Shown: positions 28,401 through 43,499 of the stretch, in pieces | Layout: each line of letters opens with the position of its first letter | How positions within the stretch are numbered: the stretch's first letter is position 1 | DNA from: Prosopocoilus inquinatus | Lineage: Eukaryota; Arthropoda; Insecta; Coleoptera; Lucanidae | Assembly (NCBI GenBank): GCA_036172665.1 | Contig: JAYKNF010000015.1 | Location: 496,001 to 560,000 of the forward strand | Length of the DNA stretch: 64,000 nucleotides | Direction of reading: 5' to 3' | Notes under the pieces: generated by a model | Databases searched by the model: none | The model's input: the letters and a program-made list of their open reading frames with translations, nothing else | What the model was told of the DNA's origin: nothing | Translations under genes and position numbers: made by a program

Positions 28401-28640
28401 GATGAGAGATACGAAGTTTCCGGACGCAGCAGAACCTGGAAATAGTTTTAAACGAAACAACACGTATTAGCGTTGTTCCTGTGATATATCTAATCGATCC
28501 TTACTTATCTATCTTGTTATTTGACGTTACGATGGACTCCAGTAACTCTGATATGAGATACGAAGTTTTCGGACGCAGCAGAAGCTTTAAATAGTTTTGA
28601 ACGAAACAACACGTATGAGCGTTGTTCCAGTGATATATCT
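25500..28640 (+). repeat. Dispersed duplication of the 9.3-12.4 kb satellite block (shift 16232)
   Basis: gttgtgaacg at 9820 recurs at 26052 and gtatgagcg at 12381 recurs at 28613, with the same 16232-bp shift. Shared private features in between include the 9-bp duplication, gttcgtgtg, ggatacagcag and agctttaaatag. The block carries the first subtype-D monomer. Confidence 0.8.
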
Positions 28641-31600
28641 AACCGATCCTTACTTATCTATCATGTTATTTGACTTTACGATGAACTCCAGTACCTCTGA
28701 TGTGAGATACAAAGTTCTCGAACGCAGCAGAAGCTGGAAATAGTTTTGAACGAAAAAACACGTATTAGCGTTGTTCCTGTGATGTATCTAATCGATCCTT
28801 ACTTATCTACTATGTTATTTCACGTTTCAACGGACTCCAGTAACTTTGATGTGAGATACGAGGTTCTCGGACTCAGCAGGAGCTGGAAATAGTTTTGAAC
28901 GAAATAACACGTATTATCGTTGTTCCTGTGATGTATCTAATCGATCCTTACTTATCTATCTTGTTATTTGACGTTACGATGGACTCCATTAACTCTGATT
29001 TGAGATACGAAGTTTTCGGACGCAGCAGAAGCTGGAAATAGTTTTGAACGAAACAGCACGTATTAGCGTTGTTCCTGTGATGTATCTAATCGATCCTTAC
29101 TTATCTATCATGTTATTTCACGTTACGATGGACTCCAGTAACTCTGATGTGAGATACGATGTTTTCGGACGCAGCAGAAGCTGGAAATAGTTTTGAACGA
29201 AACAACACGTATTAGCGTTGTTCCTGTGATGTATCTAATCGATCCTTATTTATCTATCATGTTATTTCAGGTTACGATGGACTCCAGTAACTCTGATGTG
29301 AGATACGAAGTTTTCGGATACAGCAGAAGCTGGAAATATATTTGAACGAAACAACACGTATTAGCGTTGTTCCAATGATGTATCTAATCGATCCCTACTT
29401 ATCTATCATGCTATTTGACGTTACGATGTACTCCAGTAACTCTGATGTGAGATACGAAGTTTTCGGACGCAGCAGAAGCTGGAAATAGCTTTGAACTAAA
29501 CAACACGTATTAGCGTTGTTCCTGTGATGTATCTAATCGATCCTTACTTATCTATCATGTTATTTGACTTTACGATGTACTCCAGTAACTCTGATGAGAG
29601 ATACGAAGTTTTCGGACGCAGCAGAACCTGGAAATAGTTTTGAACGAAACGACACGTATTAGCGTTGTTCCTGTGATATATCTAATCGATCCTTACTTAT
29701 CTATCTTGTTATTTGACGCTACGATGGACTCCAGTATCTCTGATTTGAGATAAGAAGTTTTCGGACGCAACAGAAGCTGGAAATAGTTTTGAACGAAACA
29801 GCACGTATTAGCGTTGTTCCTGTGATGTATCTAATCGATCCTTACTTATCTATCTTGTTATTTGACGTTACGATGCACTCCAGTAACTCTGATGTGAGAT
29901 ACGAAGTTCTCGGACGCAGCAGAAGCTGGAAATAGTTTTGAACGAAACAACACGTATTAGTGTTGTTCCTATGATGTATCTAATCGATCGTTACTTATCT
30001 ACTATGCTATTTGACGTTTCAACGGACTCCAGTAACTCTGATGCGAGATACGAAGTTCTCGGACTCAGCAATAGCTGGAAATAGTTTTGAACGAAATAAC
30101 ACGTATTAGCGTTGTTCCTGTGATGTATCTAATCGATCCTTACTTATCTATCATGTTATTTAACGTTACGATGGACTCCAGTAACTCTGATGTGAGATAC
30201 GAAGTTCTCGGACGCAGCAGGAGCTGGAAATAGTTCTGAACGAAACAACACGTATTAGCGTTGTTCCTGTGATGTATCTAATCGATCGTTACTTATCTAC
30301 TATGTTATTTGACGTTTCAACGGACTCCAGTAACTCTGATGTGAGATACGAGGTTCTCGGACTCAGCAGGAGCTGGAAATAGTTTTGAACGAAATAACAC
30401 GTATTAGCGTTGTTCCTGTGATGTATCTAATCGATCCTTACTTATCTATCTTGTTATTTGACGTTACGATGGACTCCAGTAACTCTGATTTGAGATACGA
30501 AGTTTTCGGACGCAGCAGAAGCTGGAAATAGTTGTGAACGAAACAGCACGTATTAGCGTTGTTCCTCTGATGTATCTAATCGATCCTTACTTATCTATCT
30601 TGTTATTTGACGTTACGATGCACTCCAGTAACTCTGATGTGAGATACGAAGTTCTCGGACTCAGCAGGAGCTGGAAATAGTTTTGAACGAAATAACACGT
30701 ATTGGCGTTGTTCCTGTGATGTATCTAAACGATCCTCACTTATCTATCTTGTTATTTGACGTTACGATGGACTCCAGTAACTCTGATGTGAGATACGAAG
30801 TTCTCGGACGCAGCAGAAGCTGGAAATAGTTTTGAACGAAACAACACATATTAGCGTTGTTCCTGTGATGTATCTAATCGATCGTTACTTATCTACTATG
30901 TTATTTGACGTTTCAACGGACTCCAGTAACTCAGATGTGAGATACGAAGTTCTCGGTCTCAGCAATAGCTGGAAATAGTTTTGAACGAAATAACACGTAT
31001 TAGCGTTGTTCCTGTGATGTATCTAATCGATCCTTACTTATCGATCATGTTATTTAACGTTACGATAGACTCCAGTAACTCTGATGTGAAATACGAAGTT
31101 CTCGGACGCAGCAGGAGCTGGAAATAGTTCTGAACGAAACAACACGAATTAGCGTTGTTCCTGTGATATATCTAATCGATCGTTACTTATCTTACTTATC
31201 TACTATGTTATTTGACGTTTCAACGGACTCCAGCAACTCTGATGTGAGATACGAGGTTCTCGGACTCAGCAGGAGCTGGAAATAGTTTTGAACGAAATAA
31301 CACATATTAGCGTAGTTCCTGTGGTGTATCTAATCGATCCTTACTTATCTATCTTGTTATTTCACGTTACGATGGACTCCAGTAACTCTGATGTGAGATA
31401 CGAAGTTTTCGGACGCAGCAGAAGCTGGAAATAGTTTTGAACGAAACAGCACGTATTAGCGTTGTTCCTGTGATGTATCTAATCGATCCTTACTTATCTA
31501 TCTTGTTATTTGACGTTACGATGCACTGCAGTAACACTGATGTGAGATACGAAGTTCTCGGACGCAGCAGAAACTGGAAATAGTTTTGAACGAAACAGCA

Positions 31601-34600
31601 CGTATTAGTGTTGTTCCTGTGATGTATCTAATCGATCCTTACTTATCTAATATGTTATTTGACGTTTCAACGGACTCCAGTAACTCTGATGTGAGATACG
31701 AGGTTCTCGGACGCAGCAGGAGCTCGAAATAGTTTTGAATGAAACAACACGTATTAGCGTTGTTCCTGTGATGTATCTAATCGACCCTTACTTATCTATC
31801 ATGTTATTTCACGTTACGATGGACTCCAGTAACTCTGATGTGAGATACGATGTTTTCGGACGCAGCAGAAGCTGGAAATAGTTTTGAACGAAACAACACG
31901 TATTAGCGTTGTTCCTGTGATGTATCTAATCGATCCTTATTTATCTATCATGTTATTTCAGGTTACGATGGACTCCAGTAACTCTGATGTGAGATACGAA
32001 GTTTTCGGATACAGCAGAAGCTGGAAATAGATTTGAACGAAACAACACGTATTAGCGTTGTTCCTATGATGTATCTAATCGATCCTTACTTATCTATCAT
32101 GCTATTTGACATTACGATGTACTCCAGTAACTCTGATGTGAGATACGAAGTTCTCGGACGCAGCAGAAACTGGAAATAGTTTTGAACGAAACAGCACGTA
32201 TTAGTGTTGTTCCTGTGATGTATCTAATCGATCCTTACTTATCTACTATGTTATTTGACGTTTCAACGGACTCCAGTAACTCTGATGTGAGATACGAGGT
32301 TCTCGGACGCAGCAGGAGCTGGAAATAGTTTTGAATGAAACAACACGTATTAGCGTTGTTCCTGTGATGTATCTAATCGACCCTTACTTATCTATCATGT
32401 TATTTCACGTTACGATGGACTCCAGTAACTCTGATGTGAGATACGATGTTTTCGGACGCAGCAGAAGCTGGAAATAGTTTTGAACGAAACAACACGTATT
32501 AGCGTTGTTCCTGTGATGTATCTAATCGATCCTTATTTATCTATCATGTTATTTCAGGTTACGATGGACTCCAGTAACTCTGATGTGAGATACGAAGTTT
32601 TCGGATACAGCAGAAGCTGGAAATAGATTTGAACGAAGCAACACGTATTAGCGTTGTTCCTATGATGTATCTAATCGATCCTTACTTATCTATCATGCTA
32701 TTTGACATTACGATGTACTCCAGTAACTTTGATGTGAGATACGAAGTTTTCGGACGCAGCAGAAGCTGGAAATAGTTTTGAACTAAACAACACGTATTAG
32801 CGTTGTTCCTGTGATGTATCTAATCGATCCTTACTTATCTATCATATTATTTGACGTTACGATGTACTCCAGTAACTCTGATGAGAGATACGAAGTTTTC
32901 GGACGCAGCAGAACCTGGAAATAGTTTTAAACGAAACAACACGTATTAGCGTTGTTCCTGTGATATATCTAATCGATCCTTACTTATCTATCTTGTTATT
33001 TGACGTTACGATGGACTCCAGTAACTCTGATATGAGATACGAAGTTTTCGGACGCAGCAGAAGCTTTAAATAGTTTTGAACGAAACAACACGTATGAGCG
33101 TTGTTCCAGTGATATATCTAACCGATCCTTACTTATCTATCATGTTATTTGACTTTACGATGAACTCCAGTACCTCTGATGTGAGATACAAAGTTCTCGA
33201 ACGCAGCAGAAGCTGGAAATAGTTTTGAACGAAAAAACACGTATTAGCGTTGTTCCTGTGATGTATCTAATCGATCCTTACTTATCTACTATGTTATTTC
33301 ACGTTTCAACGGACTCCAGTAACTTTGATGTGAGATACGAGGTTCTCGGACTCATCAGGAGCTGGAAATAGTTTTGAACGAAATAACACGTATTAGCGTT
33401 GTTCCTGTGATGTATCTAATCGATCCTTACTTATCTATCTTGTTATTTGACGTTACGATGGACTCCATTAACTCTGATTTGAGATACGAAGTTTTCGGAC
33501 GCAGCAGAAGCTGGAAATAGTTTTGAACGAAACAGCACGTATTAGCGTTGTTCCTGTGATGTATCTAATCGATCCTTACTTATCTATCATGTTATTTCAC
33601 GTTACGATGGACTCCAGTAACTCTGATGTGAGATACGATGTTTTCGGACGCAGCAGAAGCTGGAAATAGTTTTGAACGAAACAACACGTATTAGCGTTGT
33701 TCCTGTGATGTATCTAATCGATCCTTATTTATCTATCATGTTATTTCAGGTTACGATGGACTCCAGTAACTCTGATGTGAGATACGAAGTTTTCGGATAC
33801 AGCAGAAGCTGGAAATATATTTGAACGAAACAACACGTATTAGCGTTGTTCCTATGATGTATCTAATCGATCCCTACTTATCTATCATGCTATTTGACGT
33901 TACGATGTACTCCAGTAACTCTGATGTGAGATACGAAGTTTTCGGACGCAGCAGAAGCTGGAAATAGCTTTGAACTAAACAACACGTATTAGCGTTGTTC
34001 CTGTGATGTATCTAATCGATCCTTACTTATCTATCATGTTATTTGACTTTACGATGTACTCCAGTAACTCTGATGAGAGATACGAAGTTTTCGGACGCAG
34101 CAGAACCTGGAAATAGTTTTGAACGAAACGACACGTATTAGCGTTGTTCCTGTGATATATCTAATCGATCCTTACTTATCTATCTTGTTATTTGACGCTA
34201 CGATGGACTCCAGTATCTCTGATTTGAGATAAGAAGTTTTCGGACGCAACAGAAGCTGGAAATAGTTTTGAACGAAACAGCACGTATTAGCGTTGTTCCT
34301 GTGATGTATCTAATCGATCCTTACTTATCTATCTTGTTATTTGACGTTACGATGCACTCCAGTAACTCTGATGTGAGATACGAAGTTCTCGGACGCAGCA
34401 GAAGCTGGAAATAGTTTTGAACGAAACAACACGTATTAGTGTTGTTCCTATGATGTATCTAATCGATCGTTACTTATCTACTATGCTATTTGACGTTTCA
34501 ACGGACTCCAGTAACTCTGATGTGAGATACGAAGTTCTCGGACTCAGCAATAGCTGGAAATAGTTTTGAACGAAATAACACGTATTAGCGTTGTTCCTGT

Positions 34601-37600
34601 GATGTATCTAATCGATCCTTACTTATCTATCATGTTATTTAACGTTACGATGGACTCCAGTAACTCTGATGTGAGATACGAAGTTCTCGGACGCAGCAGG
34701 AGCTGGAAATAGTTCTGAACGAAACAACACGTATTAGCGTTGTTCCTGTGATGTATCTAATCGATCGTTACTTATCTACTATGTTATTTGACGTTTCAAC
34801 GGACTCCAGTAACTCTGATGTGAGATACGAGGTTCTCGGACTCAGCAGGAGCTGGAAATAGTTTTGAACGAAATAACACGTATTAGCGTTGTTCCTGTGA
34901 TGTATCTAATCGATCCTTACTTATCTATCTTGTTATTTGACGTTACGATGGACTCCAGTAACTCTGATTTGAGATACGAAGTTTTCGGACGCAGCAGAAG
35001 CTGGAAATAGTTGTGAACGAAACAGCACGTATTAGCGTTGTTCCTCTGATGTATCTAATCGATCCTTACTTATCTATCTTGTTATTTGACGTTACGATGC
35101 ACTCCAGTAACTCTGATGTGAGATACGAAGTTCTCGGACTCAGCAGGAGCTGGAAATAGTTTTGAACGAAATAACACGTATTGGCGTTGTTCCTGTGATG
35201 TATCTAAACGATCCTCACTTATCTATCTTGTTATTTGACGTTACGATGGACTCCAGTAACTCTGATGTGAGATACGAAGTTCTCGGACGCAGCAGAAGCT
35301 GGAAATAGTTTTGAACGAAACAACACATATTAGCGTTGTTCCTGTGATGTATCTAATCGATCGTTACTTATCTACTATGTTATTTGACGTTTCAACGGAC
35401 TCCAGTAACTCAGATGTGAGATACGAAGTTCTCGGTCTCAGCAATAGCTGGAAATAGTTTTGAACGAAATAACACGTATTAGCGTTGTTCCTGTGATGTA
35501 TCTAATCGATCCTTACTTATCGATCATGTTATTTAACGTTACGATAGACTCCAGTAACTCTGATGTGAGATACGAAGTTCTCGGACGCAGCAGGAGCTGG
35601 AAATAGTTCTGAACGAAACAACACGAATTAGCGTTGTTCCTGTGATATATCTAATCGATCGTTACTTATCTTACTTATCTACTATGTTATTTGACGTTTC
35701 AACGGACTCCAGTAACTCTGATGTGAGATACGAGGTTCTCGGACTCAGCAGGAGCTGGAAATAGTTTTGAACGAAATAACACATATTAGCGTTGTTCCTG
35801 TGGTGTATCTAATCGATCCTTACTTATCTATCTTGTTATTTGACGTTACGATGGACTCCAGTAACTCTGATGTGAGATACGAAGTTTTCGGACGCAGCAG
35901 AAGCTGGAAATAGTTTTGAACGAAACAGCACGTATTAGCGTTGTTCATGTGATGTATCTAATCGATCCTAACTTATCTATCTTGTTATTTGACGTCACGA
36001 TGCACTCCAGTAACTCTGTTGTGAGATACGAGGTTCTCGGACTCAGCAGGAGCTGGAAATAGTTTTGAACGAAATAACACGTATTGGCGTTGTTCCTGTG
36101 ATGTATCTAAACGATCCTCACTTATCTATCTTGTTATTTGACGTTACGATGGACTCCAGTAACTCTGATGTGAGATACGAAGTTCTCGGACGCAGCAGAA
36201 GCTGGAAATAGTTTTGAACGAAACAACACATATTAGCGTTGTTCGTGTGATGTATCTAATCGATCCTTACTTATCTATCTTGTTATTTGACGTTACGATG
36301 GACTCCAGTAACTCTGATGTGAGATAAGAAGTTCTCGGACGCAGCAATAGCTGGAAATAGTTTTGAACGAAATAACACGTATTAGCGTTGTTCCTGTGAT
36401 GTATCTAATCGATCCTTACTTATCTATCTTGTTATTTGACGTTACGATGGACTCCAGTAACTCTGATTTGAGATACGAAGTTTTCGGACGCAGCAGAAGC
36501 TGGAAATAGTTTTGAACGAAACAGCACGTATTAGCGTTGTTCCTGTGATGTATCTAATCGATCCTTACTTATCTATCTTGTTATTTGACGTTACGATGCA
36601 CTGCAGTAACACTGATGTGAGATACGAAGTTCTCGGACGCAGCAGAAACTGGAAATAATTTTGAACGAAACAGCACGTATTAGCGTTGTTCCTGTGATGT
36701 ATCTAATCGACCCTTACTTATCTATCATGTTATTTCACGTTACGATGGACTCCAGTAACTCTGATGTGAGATACGAAGTTTTCGGATACAGCAGAAGCTG
36801 GAAATAGATTTGAACGAAACAACACGTATTAGCGTTGTTCCTATGATGTATCTAATCGATCCTTACTTATCTATCATGCTATTTGACATTACGATGTACT
36901 CCAGTAACTCTGATGTGAGATACGAAGTTTTCGGACGCAGCAGAAGCTGGAAATAGTTTTGAACTAAACAACACGTATTAGCGTTGTTCCTGTGATGTAT
37001 CTAATCGATCCTTACTTATCTATCATATTATTTGACGTTACGATATACTCCAGTAACTCTGATGAGAGATACGAAGTTTTCGGACGCAGCAGAACCTGGA
37101 AATAGTTTTAAACGAAACAACACGTATTAGCGTTGTTCCTGTGATATATCTAATCGATCCTTACTTATCTATCTTGTTATTTGACGTTACGATGGACTCC
37201 AGTAACTCTGATATGAGATACGAAGTTTTCGGACGCAGCAGAAGCTTTAAATAGTTTTGAATGAAACAACACGTATTAGCGTTGTTCCTGTGATGTATCT
37301 AATCGACCCTTACTTATCTATCATGTTATTTCACGTTACGATGGACTCCAGTAACTCTGATTTGAGATACGAAGTTTTCGGACGCAGCAGAAGCTGGAAA
37401 TAGTTGTGAACGAAACAGCACGTATTAGCGTTGTTCCTCTGATGTATCTAATCGATCCTTACTTATCTATCTTGTTATTTGACGTTACGATGCACTCCAG
37501 TAACTCTGATGTGAGATACGAAGTTCTCGGACTCAGCAGGAGCTGGAAATAGTTTTGAACGAAATAACACGTATTGGCGTTGTTCCTGTGATGTATCTAA

Positions 37601-39500
37601 ACGATCCTCACTTATCTATCTTGTTATTTGACGTTACGATGGACTCCAGTAACTCTGATGTGAGATACGAAGTTCTCGGACGCAGCAGAAGCTGGAAATA
37701 GTTTTGAACGAAACAACACATATTAGCGTTGTTCCTGTGATGTATCTAATCGATCGTTACTTATCTACTATGTTATTTGACGTTTCAACGGACTCCAGTA
37801 ACTCAGATGTGAGATACGAAGTTCTCGGTCTCAGCAATAGCTGGAAATAGTTTTGAACGAAATAACACGTATTAGCGTTGTTCCTGTGATGTATCTAATC
37901 GATCCTTACTTATCGATCATGTTATTTAACGTTACGATAGACTCCAGTAACTCTGATGTGAGATACGAAGTTCTCGGACGCAGCAGGAGCTGGAAATAGT
38001 TCTGAACGAAACAACACGAATTAGCGTTGTTCCTGTGATATATCTAATCGATCGTTACTTATCTTACTTATCTACTATGTTATTTGACGTTTCAACGGAC
38101 TCCAGTAACTCTGATGTGAGATACGAGGTTCTCGGACTCAGCAGGAGCTGGAAATAGTTTTGAACGAAATAACACATATTAGCGTTGTTCCTGTGGTGTA
38201 TCTAATCGATCCTTACTTATCTATCTTGTTATTTGACGTTACGATGGACTCCAGTAACTCTGATGTGAGATACGAAGTTTTCGGACGCAGCAGAAGCTGG
38301 AAATAGTTTTGAACGAAACAGCACGTATTAGCGTTGTTCATGTGATGTATCTAATCGATCCTAACTTATCTATCTTGTTATTTGACGTTACGATGCACTC
38401 CAGTAACTCTGTTGTGAGATACGAGGTTCTCGGACTCAGCAGGAGCTGGAAATAGTTTTGAACGAAATAACACGTATTGGCGTTGTTCCTGTGATGTATC
38501 TAAACGATCCTCACTTATCTATCTTGTTATTTGACGTTACGATGGACTCCAGTAACTCTGATGTGAGATACGAAGTTCTCGGACGCAGCAGAAGCTGGAA
38601 ATAGTTTTGAACGAAACAACACATATTAGCGTTGTTCGTGTGATGTATCTAATCGATCCTTACTTATCTATCTTGTTATTTGACGTTACGATGGACTCCA
38701 GTAACTCTGATGTGAGATAAGAAGTTCTCGGACGCAGCAATAGCTGGAAATAGTTTTGAACGAAATAACACGTATTAGCGTTGTTCCTGTGATGTATCTA
38801 ATCGATCCTTACTTATCTATCTTGTTATTTGACGTTACGATGGACTCCAGTAACTCTGATTTGAGTTACGAAGTTTTCGGACGCAGCAGAAGCTGGAAAT
38901 AGTTTTGAACGAAACAGCACGTATTAGCGTTGTTCCTGTGATGTATCTAATCGATCCTTACTTATCTACTATGTTATTTGACGTTTCAACGGACTCCAGT
39001 AACTCTGATGTGAGATACGAGGTTCTCGGACGCAGCAGGAGCTGGAAATAGTTTTGAATGAAACAACACGTATTAGCGTTGTTCCTGTGATGTATCTAAT
39101 CGACCCTTACTTATCTATCATGTTATTTCACGTTACGATGGACTCCAGTAACTCTGATGTGAGATACGATGTTTTCGGACGCAGCAGAAGCTGGAAATAG
39201 TTTTGAACGAAACAACACGTATTAGCGTTGTTCCTGTGATGTATCTAATCGATCCTTATTTATCTATCATGTTATTTCAGGTTACGATGGACTCCAGTAA
39301 CTCTGATGTGAGATACGAAGTTTTCGGATACAGCAGAAGCTGGAAATAGATTTGAACGAAACAACACGTATTAGCGTTGTTCCTGTGATGTATCTAATCG
39401 ATCCTTACTTATCTACTATGTTATTTCACGTTTCAACGGACTCCAGTAACTTTGATGTGAGATACGAGGTTCTCGGACTCAGCAGGAGCTGGAAATAATT
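26052..39500 (+). repeat. Higher-order repeat: 4479-bp block (30 monomers + 9 bp), two full and at least one rearranged copy
   Basis: gttgtgaacg occurs at 26052, 30531 and 35010, exactly 4479 bp apart each time (30 x 149 + 9). Later occurrences at 37403 and 41137 are 2393 (16 x 149 + 9) and 3734 (25 x 149 + 9) bp on, so downstream copies have lost monomers. In the second copy a four-monomer segment bearing gaatgaaaca is present twice (31737 and 32333), while four monomers present at about 27.0-27.5 kb are missing. The right edge is approximate. Confidence 0.82.
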
Positions 39501-42500
39501 TTGAACGAAATAACACGTATTAGCGTTGTTCCTGTGATGTATCTAATCGATCCTTACTTATCTATCTTGTTATTTGACGTTACGATGGACTCCATTAACT
39601 CTGATTTGAGATACGAAGTTTTCGGACGCAGCAGAAGCTGGAAATAGTTTTGAACGAAACAGCACGTATTAGCGTTGTTCCTGTGATGTATCTAATCGAT
39701 CCTTACTTATCTATCATGTTATTTCACGTTACGATGGACTCCAGTAACTCTGATGTGAGATACGATGTTTTCGGACGCAGCAGAAGCTGGAAATAGTTTT
39801 GAACGAAACAACACGTATTAGCGTTGTTCCTGTGATGTATCTAATCGATCCTTATTTATCTATCATGTTATTTCAGGTTACGATGGACTCCAGTAACTCT
39901 GATGTGAGATACGAAGTTTTCGGATACAGCAGAAGCTGGAAATATATTTGAACGAAACAACACGTATTAGCGTTGTTCCTATGATGTATCTAATCGATCC
40001 CTACTTATCTATCATGCTATTTGACGTTACGATGTACTCCAGTAACTCTGATGTGAGATACGAAGTTTTCGGACGCAGCAGAAGCTGGAAATAGCTTTGA
40101 ACTAAACAACACGTATTAGCGTTGTTCCTGTGATGTATCTAATCGATCCTTACTTATCTATCATGTTATTTGACTTTACGATGTACTCCAGTAACTCTGA
40201 TGAGAGATACGAAGTTTTCGGACGCAGCAGAACCTGGAAATAGTTTTGAACGAAACGACACGTATTAGCGTTGTTCCTGTGATATATCTAATCGATCCTT
40301 ACTTATCTATCTTGTTATTTGACGCTACGATGGACTCCAGTATCTCTGATTTGAGATAAGAAGTTTTCGGACGCAACAGAAGCTGGAAATAGTTTTGAAC
40401 GAAACAGCACGTATTAGCGTTGTTCCTGTGATGTATCTAATCGATCCTTACTTATCTATCTTGTTATTTGACGTTACGATGCACTCCAGTAACTCTGATG
40501 TGAGATACGAAGTTCTCGGACGCAGCAGAAGCTGGAAATAGTTTTGAACGAAACAACACGTATTAGTGTTGTTCCTATGATGTATCTAATCGATCGTTAC
40601 TTATCTACTATGCTATTTGACGTTTCAACGGACTCCAGTAACTCTGATGTGAGATACGAAGTTCTCGGACTCAGCAATAGCTGGAAATAGTTTTGAACGA
40701 AATAACACGTATTAGCGTTGTTCCTGTGATGTATCTAATCGATCCTTACTTATCTATCATGTTATTTAACGTTACGATGGACTCCAGTAACTCTGATGTG
40801 AGATACGAAGTTCTCGGACGCAGCAGGAGCTGGAAATAGTTCTGAACGAAACAACACGTATTAGCGTTGTTCCTGTGATGTATCTAATCGATCGTTACTT
40901 ATCTACTATGTTATTTGACGTTTCAACGGACTCCAGTAACTCTGATGTGAGATACGAGGTTCTCGGACTCAGCAGGAGCTGGAAATAGTTTTGAACGAAA
41001 TAACACGTATTAGCGTTGTTCCTGTGATGTATCTAATCGATCCTTACTTATCTATCTTGTTATTTGACGTTACGATGGACTCCAGTAACTCTGATTTGAG
41101 ATACGAAGTTTTCGGACGCAGCAGAAGCTGGAAATAGTTGTGAACGAAACAGCACGTATTAGCGTTGTTCCTCTGATGTATCTAATCGATCCTTACTTAT
41201 CTATCTTGTTATTTGACGTTACGATGCACTCCAGTAACTCTGATGTGAGATACGAAGTTCTCGGACTCAGCAGGAGCTGGAAATAGTTTTGAACGAAATA
41301 ACACGTATTGGCGTTGTTCCTGTGATGTATCTAAACGATCCTCACTTATCTATCTTGTTATTTGACGTTACGATGGACTCCAGTAACTCTGATGTGAGAT
41401 ACGAAGTTCTCGGACGCAGCAGAAGCTGGAAATAGTTTTGAACGAAACAACACATATTAGCGTTGTTCCTGTGATGTATCTAATCGATCGTTACTTATCT
41501 ACTATGTTATTTGACGTTTCAACGGACTCCAGTAACTCAGATGTGAGATACGAAGTTCTCGGTCTCAGCAATAGCTGGAAATAGTTTTGAACGAAATAAC
41601 ACGTATTAGCGTTGTTCCTGTGATGTATCTAATCGATCCTTACTTATCGATCATGTTATTTAACGTTACGATAGACTCCAGTAACTCTGATGTGAGATAC
41701 GAAGTTCTCGGACGCAGCAGGAGCTGGAAATAGTTCTGAACGAAACAACACGAATTAGCGTTGTTCCTGTGATATATCTAATCGATCGTTACTTATCTTA
41801 CTTATCTACTATGTTATTTGACGTTTCAACGGACTCCAGTAACTCTGATGTGAGATACGAGGTTCTCGGACTCAGCAGGAGCTGGAAATAGTTTTGAACG
41901 AAATAACACATATTAGCGTTGTTCCTGTGGTGTATCTAATCGATCCTTACTTATCTATCTTGTTATTTGACGTTACGATGGACTCCAGTAACTCTGATGT
42001 GAGATACGAAGTTTTCGGACGCAGCAGAAGCTGGAAATAGTTTTGAACGAAACAGCACGTATTAGCGTTGTTCATGTGATGTATCTAATCGATCCTAACT
42101 TATCTATCTTGTTATTTGACCTTACGATGCACTCCAGTAACTCTGTTGTGAGATACGAGGTTCTCGGACTCAGCAGGAGCTGGAAATAGTTTTGAAAGAA
42201 ATAACACGTATTGGCGTTGTTCCTGTGATGTATCTAAACGATCCTCACTTATCTATCTTGTTATTTGACGTTACGATGGACTCCAGTAACTCTGATGTGA
42301 GATACGAAGTTCTCGGACGCAGCAGAAGCTGGAAATAGTTTTGAACGAAACAACACATATTAGCGTTGTTCGTGTGATGTATCTAATCGATCCTTACTTA
42401 TCTATCTTGTTATTTGACGTTACGATGGACTCCAGTAACTCTGATGTGAGATAAGAAGTTCTCGGACGCAGCAATAGCTGGAAATAGTTTTGAACGAAAT

Positions 42501-43499
42501 AACACGTATTAGCGTTGTTCCTGTGATGTATCTAATCGATCCTTACTTATCTATCTTGTTATTTGACGTTACGATGGACTCCAGTAACTCTGATTTGAGA
42601 TACGAAGTTTTCGGACGCAGCAGAAGCTGGAAATAGTTTTGAACGAAACAGCACGTATTAGCGTTGTTCCTGTGATGTATCTAATCGATCCTTACTTATC
42701 TATCATGTTATTTGACGTTACGATGGACTCCAGTAACTCTGATGTGAGATACGAAGTTCTCGGACGCAGCAGAAGCTGGAAATAGTTTTGAACGAAACAA
42801 CACGTATTGGCGTTGTTCCTGTGATGTATCTAATCGATCCTTACTTATCTATAATGTTATTTGACGTTACGATGTACTCCAGTAACTCTGATGTGAGATA
42901 CGAAGTTTTCGGACGCAGCAGAACCTGGAAATAGTTTTGAACGAAACAACACGTATTAGCGTTGTTCCTGTGATGTATCTAATCGATCCTTACTTATCTA
43001 TCATGTTATTTGACTTTACGATGAACTCCAGTACCTCTGATGTGAGGTATAAAGTTCTCGGACGCAGCAGAAGCTGGAAATAGTTTTGAACGAAAAAACA
43101 CGTATTAGCGTTGTTCCTGTGATGTATCTAATCGATCCTTACTTATCTACTATGTTATTTCACGTTTCAACGGACTCCAGTAACTTTGATGTGAGATACG
43201 AGGTTCTCGGACTCAGCAGGAACTGGAAATAGTTTTGAACGAAATAACACGTATTAGCGTTGTTCCTGTGATGTATCTAATCGATCCTTACTTATCTATC
43301 TTGTTATTTGACGTTGCGATGGACTCCAGTAACTCTGATTTGAGATACGAAGTTTTCGGACGCAGCAGAAGCTGGAAATAGTTTTGAACGAAACAGCACG
43401 TATTAGCGTTGTTCCTGTGATGTATCTAATCGATCCTTACTTATCTATCATGTTATTTCACGTTACGATGGACTCCAGTAACTCTGATGTGAGATACGA

